Of a stretch of DNA of 64,000 nt, positions 1 to 10,094 are shown in pieces. A program made the position numbers and the translations under genes. Within the stretch, counting starts at the first letter, position 1. Every line of letters starts with the position of its first letter. The notes beneath the pieces are model-generated. The model searched no databases and was not told the origin of the DNA. It was given only the letters and a program-made list of their open reading frames with translations. The stretch lies in assembly GCA_024655865.1 (NCBI GenBank), contig JANLFM010000003.1, forward strand, positions 56,236-120,235. Direction: 5' to 3'. The stretch comes from Caldisericota bacterium (lineage in GTDB: Bacteria > Caldisericota > JANLFM01).

Positions 1-265
1 TATGGGTCCATGCGCTCGCTGGTCGTGGGGCCAGCCGAACCAATCACCTGACCGGGTTTCGGAGGTGTGGGGCCAACATAATAGATTACCTGACCCTCCA
101 GCTCGATGGGGAGTTCCTTTCCTTCCTTGATCAGTTGCACCAGCCTTTTGTGCGCAGCGTCTCTGGCGGTATAAATTTTCCCGGAAAGGAGAACTTTATC
201 CCCGATCTTCAGCCTGGCTAAATCTTCCTTTTCGAGTGGTGTTTTTAATTTGTATTCTGAGGACA
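1..265 (-). CDS. Fumarate hydratase, C-terminal/beta subunit (partial, runs off window start)
   Basis: Reverse-strand reading from ATG at 265: MSSEYKLKTPLEKEDLARLKIGDKVLLSGKIYTARDAAHKRL...GQVIYYVGPTPPKPGQVIGSAGPTTSERMDPY, typical of the class I fumarase beta domain; lies directly downstream of the alpha subunit. Confidence 0.9.
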
Positions 266-278
266 TTTTCTTTCTCCC

Positions 279-1124
279 TCAAATGACTGCTGTTTTATGG
301 CGCGCGGCATGGCACTGGATGTTCACCGCTACCGGCATACTGGCAATGTGGCAGGGCAGAGTGAGAATTTTTACTCCCAGAGCCGTTATCCTGCCCCCCA
401 ATCCCATAGGTCCGATCCCCAGACGGTTAATGCGCAAAAGGAGTTCGTCCTCCACCTGAGCCCATTTTGGCTCAGGGTGCCTGTCCCTCAAGTCCCTCAT
501 CAGGGCTTTTTTCGCCAAAAGAGCACAGGCTTCGAAGTTCCCTCCGATGCCCACGCCTACGATGATGGGAGGACAGGGGTTCCCACCTGAACGGCGCACC
601 CTGTCCACCACGAAGTTCATAACCCCTTCCAGGCCATCGGCCGGAGTAAGCATCCTTACCTCGCTCATATTCTCCGACCCTCCACCTTTCGGGGCCACGG
701 TGATTTTTAACTGGTCACCGGGAACAATATCCAGATGAATGATGGCCGGGGTGTTATCGCCGGTATTTTTCCTCTCAATCACGGGGTCATCCACCAGAGA
801 CTTACGCAGATAGCCATCCTTGTAGCCCTGCCTTACTCCCTCGTTGATCGCAGAATATAGATCGCCCCCTTTAAGGTGCAGGTCCTGCCCCAATTCCACA
901 AAAATAACGGCAACTCCCGTATCCTGGCAGGCGGGCATCTCTTCTTTTGCAGCCATCCTGTGGTTGGTTAAAATCTGGTGCAGGATCTCCTTCCCTACTG
1001 GTGATTCTTCCTGAGTCAGGGCTTCCTCCAGTTTCTCTAAAACATCCTCGCCAATATAGTAATTGGCCTCAATGCAGAGCTTTTTTACTTGTGGGATTAC
1101 TTCGGAAACATCCAGTTCCCTCAA
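279..1124 (-). CDS. Fumarate hydratase alpha subunit (class I, Fe-S)
   Basis: 281 aa; motifs PACQDTGVAVIFVELGQ, APKGGGSENMS, GIGGNFEACALLAKKAL, HIASMPVAVNIQCHAARH. Confidence 0.92.
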   Translation of the reverse strand: MRELDVSEVIPQVKKLCIEANYYIGEDVLEKLEEALTQEESPVGKEILHQILTNHRMAAKEEMPACQDTGVAVIFVELGQDLHLKGGDLYSAINEGVRQGYKDGYLRKSLVDDPVIERKNTGDNTPAIIHLDIVPGDQLKITVAPKGGGSENMSEVRMLTPADGLEGVMNFVVDRVRRSGGNPCPPIIVGVGIGGNFEACALLAKKALMRDLRDRHPEPKWAQVEDELLLRINRLGIGPMGLGGRITALGVKILTLPCHIASMPVAVNIQCHAARHKTAVI

Positions 1125-1143
1125 TCTCGCCCAGCTCCTTTCA

Positions 1144-2208
1144 TCAATCTTTTAACCCTAAAGCCATAATTATGTCCTCAGTATTGACCCCGGGCATTTC
1201 CTTATCTTTCGATTCCATGAACTGCGCAATTCTGGGGAAAAGCTCGTATTTTTCCCTTCTTGCGCCAATAATGCTTCTTTCCAGCCCTTCCCTGAGGCTT
1301 TTTCGGGGAATTAAAGTGAAATCCCCGCTTATGGATAGATCCTGAATCGTCCCTCCCAGAGAGGGGCCTTCCACTTCCTGGATAGTGCGGATCAGGCCGC
1401 CTCGGGCTTTGTGCTGTCCGAATATCAGATTCAATCCGGATTTAATCTTCAGGGAGTCAACCTCCCCTTTCTTTTTACCGAAGAGGAACTCGGGCTTCTG
1501 CATTTGCCTTTCCAGCGCCCTGGCCCTCCTCAAAAAGTCTGGAGTGAGTTCCGCTTTTTCCAGGGGACCGAGGACCTTTTGGAACTCGGCAATTAAAATC
1601 TCCTGAACTTCCTCTCGGCTGGGGAGCTCTCCCAGCTCCCTCCTCATGGTAGTGAGGTTTTCCTCCAGGGATTTATAAACCTTATCCCTCCACTTTTCGT
1701 CGGGGATTTTAGCCACTCGGGACATGGTCTGGTAATCAAAATCCATGAGCATGGAGCCCACGAAAACCATACACTCGCCGATATCCGCCCCACCCTCTCC
1801 CCCGATTTTTCTCCCGTCTTCGGTTACAAGGTCGTTTACTTCCCGGAAGCGGACCTTGATACCAAAGCGCTCATGAGCTCGACAGGGCGGTTCTGAGAGG
1901 ACTTCATAGGCTTGCTTGATCGTTTGCGGGAACCTCTTGTTCTTGCGGGAGTATATTACCTGATAAAAAATTTGATTCTCATCTAAATATGTCGTGCCGC
2001 CCCCCACTTCCCTGCGGAAGAGAGGAAGGCCAGAGGATTTGATATAGTCCAGATCCACTTCCTGATGGGCATCTTGAAAATAACCAATGCTGATTAAGGG
2101 TTTTTCCGGAGAGACAATCACCAGGGCTTCCACTCCCTCTCGGGCGAGCTCATGGAAGATCACCATCGAGAGGAGGTCGGGCATGCGATCGAGGTTAAAG
2201 AGGTACAT
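1144..2208 (-). CDS. Lipoate--protein ligase A family protein
   Basis: 354 aa; LplA-like core with LFRREVGGGTTYLDENQIFYQVI and GRKIGGEGG; next to a lipoyl-carrier (GcvH-like) gene. Confidence 0.85.
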   Translation of the reverse strand: MYLFNLDRMPDLLSMVIFHELAREGVEALVIVSPEKPLISIGYFQDAHQEVDLDYIKSSGLPLFRREVGGGTTYLDENQIFYQVIYSRKNKRFPQTIKQAYEVLSEPPCRAHERFGIKVRFREVNDLVTEDGRKIGGEGGADIGECMVFVGSMLMDFDYQTMSRVAKIPDEKWRDKVYKSLEENLTTMRRELGELPSREEVQEILIAEFQKVLGPLEKAELTPDFLRRARALERQMQKPEFLFGKKKGEVDSLKIKSGLNLIFGQHKARGGLIRTIQEVEGPSLGGTIQDLSISGDFTLIPRKSLREGLERSIIGARREKYELFPRIAQFMESKDKEMPGVNTEDIIMALGLKD

Positions 2209-2217
2209 AAGCCTACC

Positions 2218-2634
2218 TTATTTGGCCTTTTTGCGGATTTCCTCTTCCATCCACTTCAGGGCGGCCTCACCCTTGAAGAGGTTCTCGAGCTCGGAGAGAT
2301 CGGAGGCTTTGAGCTTAAACAACCACCCGGATCCATAAGGGTCGCGATTGGCAAGCGCCGGTTCATCAACGACTTCGGAGTTGACCTCGGTGATCGTGCC
2401 GCTTAAGGGTGAGTAGATCTTGCCCACCCATTTTCCGGTTTCCACGGTTCCCACGACGTCGTCCTGAGAATACTCGTCGCCCTCAGAGGGTAGCTCCAGA
2501 TAGGAAATTTCCCCGGCGAGCTTTTGAAAAAAATCGGTGACGCCGACTGTTGCGACATCACCTTCCATCCTTACCCAGAAATGCTCTTTGTGGTACCAAA
2601 GATCGTCTGGCAGCAGGTAACCCCCTACTTCCAT
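2218..2634 (-). CDS. Glycine cleavage H-like lipoyl carrier protein
   Basis: 138 aa; VGVTDFFQKLAGEISYLELP...VETGKWVGKIYSPLSGTITEVN...DPYGSGWLFKLK; conserved lysine in an unusual ETGKWVG context. Confidence 0.85.
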   Translation of the reverse strand: MEVGGYLLPDDLWYHKEHFWVRMEGDVATVGVTDFFQKLAGEISYLELPSEGDEYSQDDVVGTVETGKWVGKIYSPLSGTITEVNSEVVDEPALANRDPYGSGWLFKLKASDLSELENLFKGEAALKWMEEEIRKKAK

Positions 2635-2840
2635 AGCGTTTCCTCCTTTGAAAGTGATCCTTTATTATCCCTTGGCATGTAGGAGTCCACGATTGAAACA
2701 ATTATAACTTAAAGATAAAAATAATTCAGCATTTTTAAAACAAATTATTTTATAAATGAGTTTTGATGACAGGAATATGCTTTAATGGGAGGCTTTTTTC
2801 CTCAAGTAAAATTAGAAATAGAAAATTTTACGAAAAAGTT

Positions 2841-3248
2841 TTACTTTGTTTCCTTATGCGCGCAGATTTCTGTAAGGACGGAGTTCGTGGATTTGGGATG
2901 GAGGAAGAAGATCTTGGTCCCGTGAGCTCCCTCCCTGGGTTCCTGATCGATGAGTTCAAAGTTAGCGGCTTTGAGGAGAGCCATTTCCTCTTCAATGTCA
3001 CCCGTCTCATAGGCAATGTGGTGCAGCCCTTCTCCCCTATTCTCTAAAAATTTTCCGATCGAGCTTTCAGGAGAAGTGGGTTCCAAAAGCTCTATGTGCA
3101 CATCCCCGACCTGGAAAAAGGCCACCCTCACTTTCTGGGAGGGAACCTCCTCCACTCCTTTAAGCTCCAGCCCTAACTTTTGAAAAACGGGAATGCTCTT
3201 CTTGAGGGAGCTCACGGCAATGCCAATGTGATCAATTTTTTTGAGCAT
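2841..3248 (-). CDS. mce: Methylmalonyl-CoA epimerase
   Basis: 135 aa glyoxalase-fold protein: KIDHIGIAVSSLKKS...HIELLEPTSPESSIGKFLENRGEGLHHIAYE; in operon with mutase genes. Confidence 0.93.
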   Translation of the reverse strand: MLKKIDHIGIAVSSLKKSIPVFQKLGLELKGVEEVPSQKVRVAFFQVGDVHIELLEPTSPESSIGKFLENRGEGLHHIAYETGDIEEEMALLKAANFELIDQEPREGAHGTKIFFLHPKSTNSVLTEICAHKETK

Positions 3249-3251
3249 TTT

Positions 3252-4181
3252 CTATTCCTCCTCTCGACCTTCCAAAATCTTTTTAATCAGCTCCCGGACA
3301 ACTGTGGGAGAATAGTAATCCAGGGATAATAGTTTCATGGCATCTTCTGCCTTAAGGCGGAAATAATTTAAAAGGGACTGATAAATCTGGAAATGGACCT
3401 GCCTTTTGCGCTTCTTCTCTAATAGCTTGAGAAAGTTTTCATCCCGAGGAGAATTCTTAATAAATGCCCAGAGCTCTTCTAAGCCTTCGCCGGTCAGGGC
3501 ATCGGTGGAAAAAACAGGGGGTTTCCAGAGTGCATTCTGGAAGCGCGGCGAGTTCTCAATCAGCGATTCCAGCTCAAGTCTGAGCTTTTCAGCCCCCTGG
3601 AGCGTGCACTTGTTCACCACAAAAAGATCGGCCACTTCCATCAGGCCGGACTTCATGGCCTGAATGTCGTCCCCTAAATTGGGGACCAGAACCACGCCCA
3701 CAAGGTCCGCTAAATACATTACCTCCACTTCCGCCTGCCCTACTCCCACGGTCTCTAAAAGGAGCAAATCAAAGCCGTAGTAATCCATCAATTTAACGGA
3801 AACCACAATGCCGGGAGAAAGGCCGCCAAGGTGGCCGCGGGAGGAAAGGCTCCTGATGAACACCTTTGAGGGATCAAGATTAGGAATAGCAATCCTCAGG
3901 CGATCAGCAAGGAGAGCACCACCGGAAAAGGGGCTTGAGGGGTCAACGGCCAGAACCCCCACGCTCATATTTTCTTCCACCGCCCGGGAAACAATATTCC
4001 GGATCAGGGTGCTCTTCCCTGAGCCCGGGGGGCCGGTGAGGCCCACTTTGAAGCTCATGGGAGGCTGGGAAATGACTTCCCCGAAAACCTCCTCAGCCTT
4101 CAGGGGATCGTTTTCCGCAAGGCTGATGGCTTTCGCCAGGGCCCTTAAGTCTCGCCTTTTCAGGCCCTCAATGAGCTGCAT
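3252..4181 (-). CDS. meaB: Methylmalonyl-CoA mutase-associated GTPase MeaB
   Basis: 309 aa; [12 protein letters not shown]-loop, [37 protein letters not shown]. Confidence 0.93.
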   Translation of the reverse strand: MQLIEGLKRRDLRALAKAISLAENDPLKAEEVFGEVISQPPMSFKVGLTGPPGSGKSTLIRNIVSRAVEENMSVGVLAVDPSSPFSGGALLADRLRIAIPNLDPSKVFIRSLSSRGHLGGLSPGIVVSVKLMDYYGFDLLLLETVGVGQAEVEVMYLADLVGVVLVPNLGDDIQAMKSGLMEVADLFVVNKCTLQGAEKLRLELESLIENSPRFQNALWKPPVFSTDALTGEGLEELWAFIKNSPRDENFLKLLEKKRKRQVHFQIYQSLLNYFRLKAEDAMKLLSLDYYSPTVVRELIKKILEGREEE

Positions 4182-4575
4182 CCTTCAGGGTCTTCTCGAT
4201 GAAGTCCACCACCTCATCGATCGTGGTTCCCGGAGGGAAAATTTCCTTGATCCCCTGGGACTTGAGGAAAGGGATGTCATCGGCCGGGATTACCCCACCC
4301 CCGAAGACCACGATGTCCTCCGCCCCTTTTTCCTTTAAAAGCTGTACCACTTTGGGGAAAAGCTGATTGTGTGCTCCCGAAAGCAAGCTCAAGCCCACGA
4401 ACTGGGCGTCCTCCTGGATGGCCGCCTTGACTATATCCTCGGGAGTTTGCCTGATTCCCGTATAAATTACCTCATAGCCCTTATCCCTTAAGGCCTGGGC
4501 GATGTACTTGGCGCCTCGATCGTGACCATCCAACCCCACTTTGGCTATCAGAATGCGAACCTTTCCCTTTTCCAT
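4168..4575 (-). CDS. Methylmalonyl-CoA mutase small (B12-binding) subunit
   Basis: 135 aa; [34 protein letters not shown] (DxHxxG cobalamin motif), VFGGGVIP. Confidence 0.95.
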   Translation of the reverse strand: MEKGKVRILIAKVGLDGHDRGAKYIAQALRDKGYEVIYTGIRQTPEDIVKAAIQEDAQFVGLSLLSGAHNQLFPKVVQLLKEKGAEDIVVFGGGVIPADDIPFLKSQGIKEIFPPGTTIDEVVDFIEKTLKDAAH

Positions 4576-4587
4576 TTCCGCTCCTTC

Positions 4588-6255
4588 TCAGAAAATGACC
4601 TGTTGCTGGTATTCGCCGAAAACCTTGCGCAGGGCTCCAGTTATTTCTCCCAAAGTAGCGTAAGCTTTCACGGCCTCGATGAAGTAAGGAACCAGGTTTT
4701 CCCCGGTGGAAGCTACATCCTCAATCTTTTTCAGGATGGCATTTACCTTCTCGTTGTTGCGCTTTTGCTTTACTTCCTGAATCCGCTTAATCTGCAGTTC
4801 CCTGAGACGGGGATCAACTTTGAGGATCTCCTGAGGGGACTCCTCTTCCGTCTTGAACTTGTTTAAGCCCACGATGATTCTTTCCCCGCTCTCGATGCTT
4901 TTCTGGTATTTGTAGGCGGAAGCCTGGATCTCGCGCTGGATATATCCTAATTCGATGGCCTCCACCATGCTGCCCATGCTCTCAATGCGCTCCAGGTATT
5001 CCTGGGCCCTCTTTTCAATCTGATCGGTGAGATGTTCCAGGTAATAGGAACCGCCGAGGGGATCAACTGTGTTCGTCACCCCTGATTCATAGGCTATGAT
5101 TTGCTGGGTCCTTAGGGCGATCTGGACGGATTTCTCCGTGGGCAGTCCCAGGGCCTCATCCCGGGAATTGGTGTGCAGGCTCTGAGTTCCCCCCAAAACC
5201 GCGGCCAGGGCCTGAATAGCCACGCGCACGACGTTGTTGTCGGGCTGCTGAGCCGTTAAGGTGGAGCCTCCGGTCTGGGTGTGGAAGCGAAGCATCATGG
5301 ACCTCGGGTCCTGAGCGTGGAACTTTTCCTTCATTATTTTTGCCCAGAGCCTGCGCGCGGCCCGAAATTTGGCCACTTCCTCAAAGAGGTCGTTGTGCGC
5401 GGCAAAGAAAAAGCTGAGCTGGGGGGCAAACTGGTCAATATCCATTCCCGCTTGCTGGGCGGCCTTACAGTACTCAATGGCATCAGCCAGGGTGAAGGCC
5501 ACTTCCTGCACGGCATCGGCACCTGCTTCCCTGATGTGATAACCGGAAATAGAAATGGGGTTCCATTTGGGCATTTCTCTGGCGCAGAAAGCCAGGGTAT
5601 CCACCACCAGGCGCATTGAGGGCTTAGGTGGGAAAATGTAAGTTCCCCGGGCAATGTACTCCTTGAGGATGTCGTTCTGGATCGTTCCCCGGAGCTCGGA
5701 GCGCGGCACCCCCTGCTTTTCCGCCACGGCGATGTACATAGAAAGGAGAATGGCCGCAGGGGCATTGATCGTCATGGAGGTGGACACCTTATCCAAGGGA
5801 ATGCCCTCAAAGAGGATCTCCATATCGGCCAGGCTATCTATGGCCACCCCCACCTTACCCACTTCCCCTTCTGCCAGGGGATGATCGGAATCGTAACCTA
5901 CCTGGGTGGGGAGATCAAAGGCCACGGAGAGCCCAGTCTGCCCCTGATCCAGGAGATATTTAAACCTCTGGTTGGATTGCTCTGCGGTACCGAAGCCGGC
6001 GTACTGCCTCATGGTCCAGAGTCTACCCCGGTACATATTGGGGTAAATGCCCCGGGTAAAGGGATACTCTCCCGGGAAACCTAACTTTTCCAGGTAATCC
6101 TTCTCTTCAAAATCCAAAGGAGTATAAAGCGTGGAAACAGGATTCTGGGAAACTGTGGCAAACTCCTTCTGCCTCTCCGGAGCCTTGGCCACGAAGTTTT
6201 TCAAGGTGGAATTTTCCCAGCGCTCCTTCTCATCCTTCAAGGTTTTTTCTCCCAT
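4588..6255 (-). CDS. Methylmalonyl-CoA mutase large subunit
   Basis: 555 aa; [83 protein letters not shown]. Confidence 0.96.
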   Translation of the reverse strand: MGEKTLKDEKERWENSTLKNFVAKAPERQKEFATVSQNPVSTLYTPLDFEEKDYLEKLGFPGEYPFTRGIYPNMYRGRLWTMRQYAGFGTAEQSNQRFKYLLDQGQTGLSVAFDLPTQVGYDSDHPLAEGEVGKVGVAIDSLADMEILFEGIPLDKVSTSMTINAPAAILLSMYIAVAEKQGVPRSELRGTIQNDILKEYIARGTYIFPPKPSMRLVVDTLAFCAREMPKWNPISISGYHIREAGADAVQEVAFTLADAIEYCKAAQQAGMDIDQFAPQLSFFFAAHNDLFEEVAKFRAARRLWAKIMKEKFHAQDPRSMMLRFHTQTGGSTLTAQQPDNNVVRVAIQALAAVLGGTQSLHTNSRDEALGLPTEKSVQIALRTQQIIAYESGVTNTVDPLGGSYYLEHLTDQIEKRAQEYLERIESMGSMVEAIELGYIQREIQASAYKYQKSIESGERIIVGLNKFKTEEESPQEILKVDPRLRELQIKRIQEVKQKRNNEKVNAILKKIEDVASTGENLVPYFIEAVKAYATLGEITGALRKVFGEYQQQVIF

Positions 6256-6286
6256 GTCGTCCTCCTGGGTTTAACGGAAAGTTGAA

Positions 6287-7780
6287 TTATTCTATTTCAG
6301 TTAGACCTACCTCAAAGTCCTGATCGCCAATTCTGATAATGAATTTTTTCTGGGGATGTCCCTCCGGGGTGGGAAGTGAAGTCTTTAAAGCTTCCTCCCG
6401 AACTTTCTTCTTCAGGGGGTCCTTTTGCGCCTCGAAAAACTCTTTGGCCACCTTGGGGTAAAGGGCATAGGTGAGGACGTCCTCCTCCTTATCGGAATAG
6501 GGTTCCATCTCCTTTTTGGCCTTTTCCCATTCTGGAGGCAGGTGATCCGCCGGCCTTCCCTCAATGGGCTTCTCATCCCCGATGGCCTTCTTCATCACAA
6601 TGGGATCGATAGGGGCAGGCGTTCTCCCGTAAAGGCCGCGGCAGAGGTCCTTCACTTCCTGGATGATAATTTTGTAACGCTCACCGGCAAGCACGTTCAT
6701 GGTGGCCTGTGTTCCCACAATTTGCGAGGTGGGAGTGACCAGGGGAACATAACCCAACTCGGCGCGCACGCGGGGGATTTCCCGGAGCACGTCCTCGAAC
6801 TTGTCCAGGGCGTCTTGCTTCTCCAGCTGGCTCACCATGTTGGAAAGCATTCCTCCCGGGACCTGGTAAACCAGGGCGCGCACATCCACCCTTTCCGCGA
6901 TGGGGCTTAAAAGGCTCTTGTAGGCAGTGTCCTTGATCTCCTGGAAGTAATCGGCAATTTCCAGGAAGTGACTCTTGTCAATTCTCAGTTGGAACCCCGC
7001 GTCCTGAAGCATCTCCACCATGGTCTCGGTAGGGGGCTGGGAAGTGCCCATGCTGAAGGGGGAGATAGCACAGTCAATAATGTCCACTCCCGCTTCCGCC
7101 GCTTCAAAATATGCCGTAGGGGCCATGCCGGTAGTGCAGTGGGAGTGCAAGCAGATGGGTAGACCCACTTCCGTTTTGAGCTTGCTCACGAGCTCCGCAG
7201 CCGCCCTGGGCGTGATCAATCCCGCCATGTCCTTGATGGTGATGATGTCACACCCCAGTTCCTTGAGCTCTTTGGCGAACTTCACAAAGCCGTCGATGGA
7301 GTGCACCGGGCTTAAAGTGTAACTTAAAGCGCCCTGAACTATGGCCCCAGTTTTTTTGGCCACGGTGATCGCCTTTTCCATGTTGCGGATGTCGTTTAAA
7401 GCGTCAAAAATGCGGAAGACGTTGATCCCCAGCTCTGCGGCCTTTTTGATGAAGCGCTCCAGGATATCATCCGGGTAGTGCCTGTAACCCACGAGGTTCT
7501 GGCCCCGAAGAAGCATTTGCAGTTTGGTGTTCTTCGTGTATTTTTTGAAAATCCGGATCCTCTCCCAGGGGTCCTCATCGAGAAAGCGAATCATGGAATC
7601 GAAGGTCGCCCCACCCCACATCTCGAAGGACCAGTAGCCCACCTGATCCATTTTCTCGATCATGGGAATCATGTCCTTTGTCCGCATCCTCGTAGCGATC
7701 AGGGATTGATGGGCATCGCGGAATGCCGTTTCCGTTATTTCCACTAAATGCTTTTTTCCTTCCACAATCTTCTCGCTCAT
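6287..7780 (-). CDS. Carboxyltransferase 5S-like subunit (oxaloacetate decarboxylase alpha / pyruvate carboxylase B family)
   Basis: 497 aa; ITETAFRDAHQSLIATRMRTKDM, EMWGGATFDSMIRFLDEDPWERIR, MLLRGQNLVGYRHYPDD. Confidence 0.93.
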   Translation of the reverse strand: MSEKIVEGKKHLVEITETAFRDAHQSLIATRMRTKDMIPMIEKMDQVGYWSFEMWGGATFDSMIRFLDEDPWERIRIFKKYTKNTKLQMLLRGQNLVGYRHYPDDILERFIKKAAELGINVFRIFDALNDIRNMEKAITVAKKTGAIVQGALSYTLSPVHSIDGFVKFAKELKELGCDIITIKDMAGLITPRAAAELVSKLKTEVGLPICLHSHCTTGMAPTAYFEAAEAGVDIIDCAISPFSMGTSQPPTETMVEMLQDAGFQLRIDKSHFLEIADYFQEIKDTAYKSLLSPIAERVDVRALVYQVPGGMLSNMVSQLEKQDALDKFEDVLREIPRVRAELGYVPLVTPTSQIVGTQATMNVLAGERYKIIIQEVKDLCRGLYGRTPAPIDPIVMKKAIGDEKPIEGRPADHLPPEWEKAKKEMEPYSDKEEDVLTYALYPKVAKEFFEAQKDPLKKKVREEALKTSLPTPEGHPQKKFIIRIGDQDFEVGLTEIE

Positions 7781-7791
7781 TGTTGTTCCCC

Positions 7792-8196
7792 CTATTCCAC
7801 GAGAATCATGGTTTCCCCGGAGTTCACGTTCTGCCCCTCGACAACCAGGATCTCCTTTACCCTTCCCGGGAAGGGGGCGGCGATCTCGGTCTCCATTTTC
7901 ATGGCTTCCAATTTCAAAATGACGTCCCCTTCCTTGATCTCCTGACCGGGCTGGCAGAGAATTTTAAGCACTGTCCCGCTCATGGGAGCCTGAATTTTCT
8001 TTACTCCGGCAATCTCCGCCACCTTGGGTTTCCCTGAAGGCGGTTGAGGAACCTGGGGCATCTGCACGGGAATGCTCTTGGGCGCAGGGGCCGGAGGTTG
8101 TGTCATCGGGGAAACTGAGGTGATCCTTTTTGTGACCTCCTCCACCTCCACCTCATAAGTTTTGTTATCCACTTTGATCAGGTACTTGCGAATCAT
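7792..8196 (-). CDS. Biotin carboxyl carrier protein (1.3S-like)
   Basis: 134 aa; C-terminal biotinyl motif KLEAMKMETEIAAPFPGRVKEILVVEGQNV with Pro/Ala-rich linker. Confidence 0.93.
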   Translation of the reverse strand: MIRKYLIKVDNKTYEVEVEEVTKRITSVSPMTQPPAPAPKSIPVQMPQVPQPPSGKPKVAEIAGVKKIQAPMSGTVLKILCQPGQEIKEGDVILKLEAMKMETEIAAPFPGRVKEILVVEGQNVNSGETMILVE

Positions 8197-8203
8197 GTTT
8201 TCT

Positions 8204-8419
8204 CTATCCTTTCAAAAAATGGGGACAGTCCCTATTTTTTATCAAACCCATCATATTCAGGCGCCGTCCTTCCAAACCCCAGAGGTTAATCTGGGAAAGC
8301 TGGACTGGTTTAACGGACACGACCTTGAAGGAAAACTTCTCATCGTGCAGGTACCTGGCTAAAGCTGCAGCGATCACGGCCTTGATCTCTGAGGGGATCC
8401 CACTTTTTCTCTCTTCCAT
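8204..8419 (-). CDS. Small subunit of biotin-dependent carboxyltransferase/decarboxylase (OadG/MmdE-like) with a repeat-encoded C-terminus
   Basis: 71 aa; SEIKAVIAAALARYLHDEKFSFKVVSVKPV...W.LEGRRLNMM pattern, located between 12S and 1.3S genes; last ~11 residues KNRDCPHFLKG are encoded by the dispersed palindrome at 8214-8240. Confidence 0.65.
   Translation of the reverse strand: MEERKSGIPSEIKAVIAAALARYLHDEKFSFKVVSVKPVQLSQINLWGLEGRRLNMMGLIKNRDCPHFLKG
8214..8240. repeat. Dispersed palindrome copy 1
   Basis: AAAAAATGGGGACAGTCCCTATTTTTT. Confidence 0.9.
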
Positions 8420-8433
8420 TTCTCTACCCTCGC

Positions 8434-9993
8434 TTACAGGGGAATGTTTCCGTGCTTCTTGGGAGGGGTCTGATCCCTTTTGGTTCTGAAGATTGCCAGA
8501 GCCGAAGCAATCCTGCCCCTGGTCTCCTCAGGAGGGATCACAGCATCCACATATCCCCTTTTGGCCGCTTCATAAGGGTTGGAGAAGAGCCTCTCGTAAT
8601 TTTCCGTGAGCTCTTTCCTCTTTTCCTCGGCGTTCGAAGCGCTCTCAATCTCTCTGCGGAAAATGATGTTGATGGCACCTTGAGCACCCATGACAGCGAT
8701 TTCTGCCTGAGGCCAGGCGAGCATCAAATCGCATCCCAGGTCCTTGTTGCACATGGCGATGTGCGCTCCTCCGTAAGCCTTGCGCAGGGTGACCGTGATC
8801 TTGGGCACCGTGGCTTCAGCATAAGCGAAAAGGAGTTTTGCCCCGTGCCTGATTATCCCGCCATGCTCCTGCTGCTTTCCGGGAAGATATCCCGGGCAAT
8901 CCACTAACGTCACCAGGGGCACATTGAAGGCGTCGCAGAACCTTACGAAACGCGCTGCTTTGTCCGAGGAGTTGATGTCCAGGCACCCGGCGAGAACCTG
9001 GGGCTGGTTCCCCACAATTCCCACGGTCATTCCGCCGATCCGGCCAAACCCCACCACAATGTTGGGAGCGTAGAATTCCTGCACCTCCATAAAATCGCCG
9101 TTGTCCACAATTTGGGCGATTACGTCCTTGATGTTGTAGGGGAGTTTGGGATTGGTAGGAACGATGCTGCGGAGATCGTAGACCAGTCTCCCCGGATCAT
9201 CTCCGGTATCGAGCACTGGGGGATCGTCAAGGTTGTTCCCGGGAAGGAAGGAAAGCAACCTGCGTACCCCTTGAAAGCAATCTTGCTCAGATGGAAAAAG
9301 GAAGTGCGCGTTTCCCGAGACGCTGTTGTGCACCATTCCCCCGCCTAACTCCTCTACGCCAATCTCCTCGCCGGTGACGGCTTTAATCACCTGGGGACCG
9401 GTGATGTACATATTAGAGACCTTGTCCACCATGAAGACGAAATCCGTAATTGCGGGAGAATAAACTGCACCGCCAGCGCATGGGCCCAGAATCACGGAAA
9501 TTTGCGGGATCACCCCGGAGGCGCGGGTGTTGCGGAAGAAAATTTGTCCGTATCCGTGGAGGGAATCCACTCCTTCCTGAATCCGAGCTCCTCCGGAATC
9601 GTTAATCCCGATCAAAGGGACGCCCATTTTCATGGCCATGTCCTGCATCTTGGCAATTTTCATGGCATGAGCTTCTCCTAAGGACCCTCCGGCTAAGGAG
9701 AAGTCCTGAGAGTAGAGGAACACAGGGCGGCCATTCACGAGTCCGTAGCCCGTGACCACAGCGTCTGCAGGAATCTCCACCTTGTCCATGCCAAAGTTGG
9801 TGCAGCGGTGCTGGACGAAAGCGTCATACTCGATAAAGGTGTCCGGGTCAAGAAGTAATTCAATCCTTTCCCTGGCTGAGAGCTTTCCCTTTTCGTGCTG
9901 TTTTTTAGCCCGCGTACCATCAGCATCAATGATGCTGGCCCTTTTCTCCTCCAATTCCTTGATCAACTGTTCGATCGTCTTTTCAGCCATCAC
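8434..9993 (-). CDS. Methylmalonyl-/propionyl-CoA carboxyltransferase 12S subunit (acyl-CoA carboxylase beta)
   Basis: 519 aa; INDSGGARIQEGVDSLHGYGQIFFRN, GPCAGGAVYSPAITDF, FVMGAQGAINI-type C-terminus. Confidence 0.95.
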   Translation of the reverse strand: MMAEKTIEQLIKELEEKRASIIDADGTRAKKQHEKGKLSARERIELLLDPDTFIEYDAFVQHRCTNFGMDKVEIPADAVVTGYGLVNGRPVFLYSQDFSLAGGSLGEAHAMKIAKMQDMAMKMGVPLIGINDSGGARIQEGVDSLHGYGQIFFRNTRASGVIPQISVILGPCAGGAVYSPAITDFVFMVDKVSNMYITGPQVIKAVTGEEIGVEELGGGMVHNSVSGNAHFLFPSEQDCFQGVRRLLSFLPGNNLDDPPVLDTGDDPGRLVYDLRSIVPTNPKLPYNIKDVIAQIVDNGDFMEVQEFYAPNIVVGFGRIGGMTVGIVGNQPQVLAGCLDINSSDKAARFVRFCDAFNVPLVTLVDCPGYLPGKQQEHGGIIRHGAKLLFAYAEATVPKITVTLRKAYGGAHIAMCNKDLGCDLMLAWPQAEIAVMGAQGAINIIFRREIESASNAEEKRKELTENYERLFSNPYEAAKRGYVDAVIPPEETRGRIASALAIFRTKRDQTPPKKHGNIPL

Positions 9994-10094
9994 TTCTACC
10001 TCACTTGTTCAAGTGGCACGAATTTAATCTGAAACACGAATAAGCCTAATCGCTTGGATTATAAAGGAAATGCGGGGCTTTGAAAAGAAATTTT

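Noticed and set aside
5281-5765. Long ORFs overlapping the methylmalonyl-CoA mutase gene in other frames
   Set aside because: Overlap a strongly conserved CDS and have no recognisable motifs; typical shadow ORFs.
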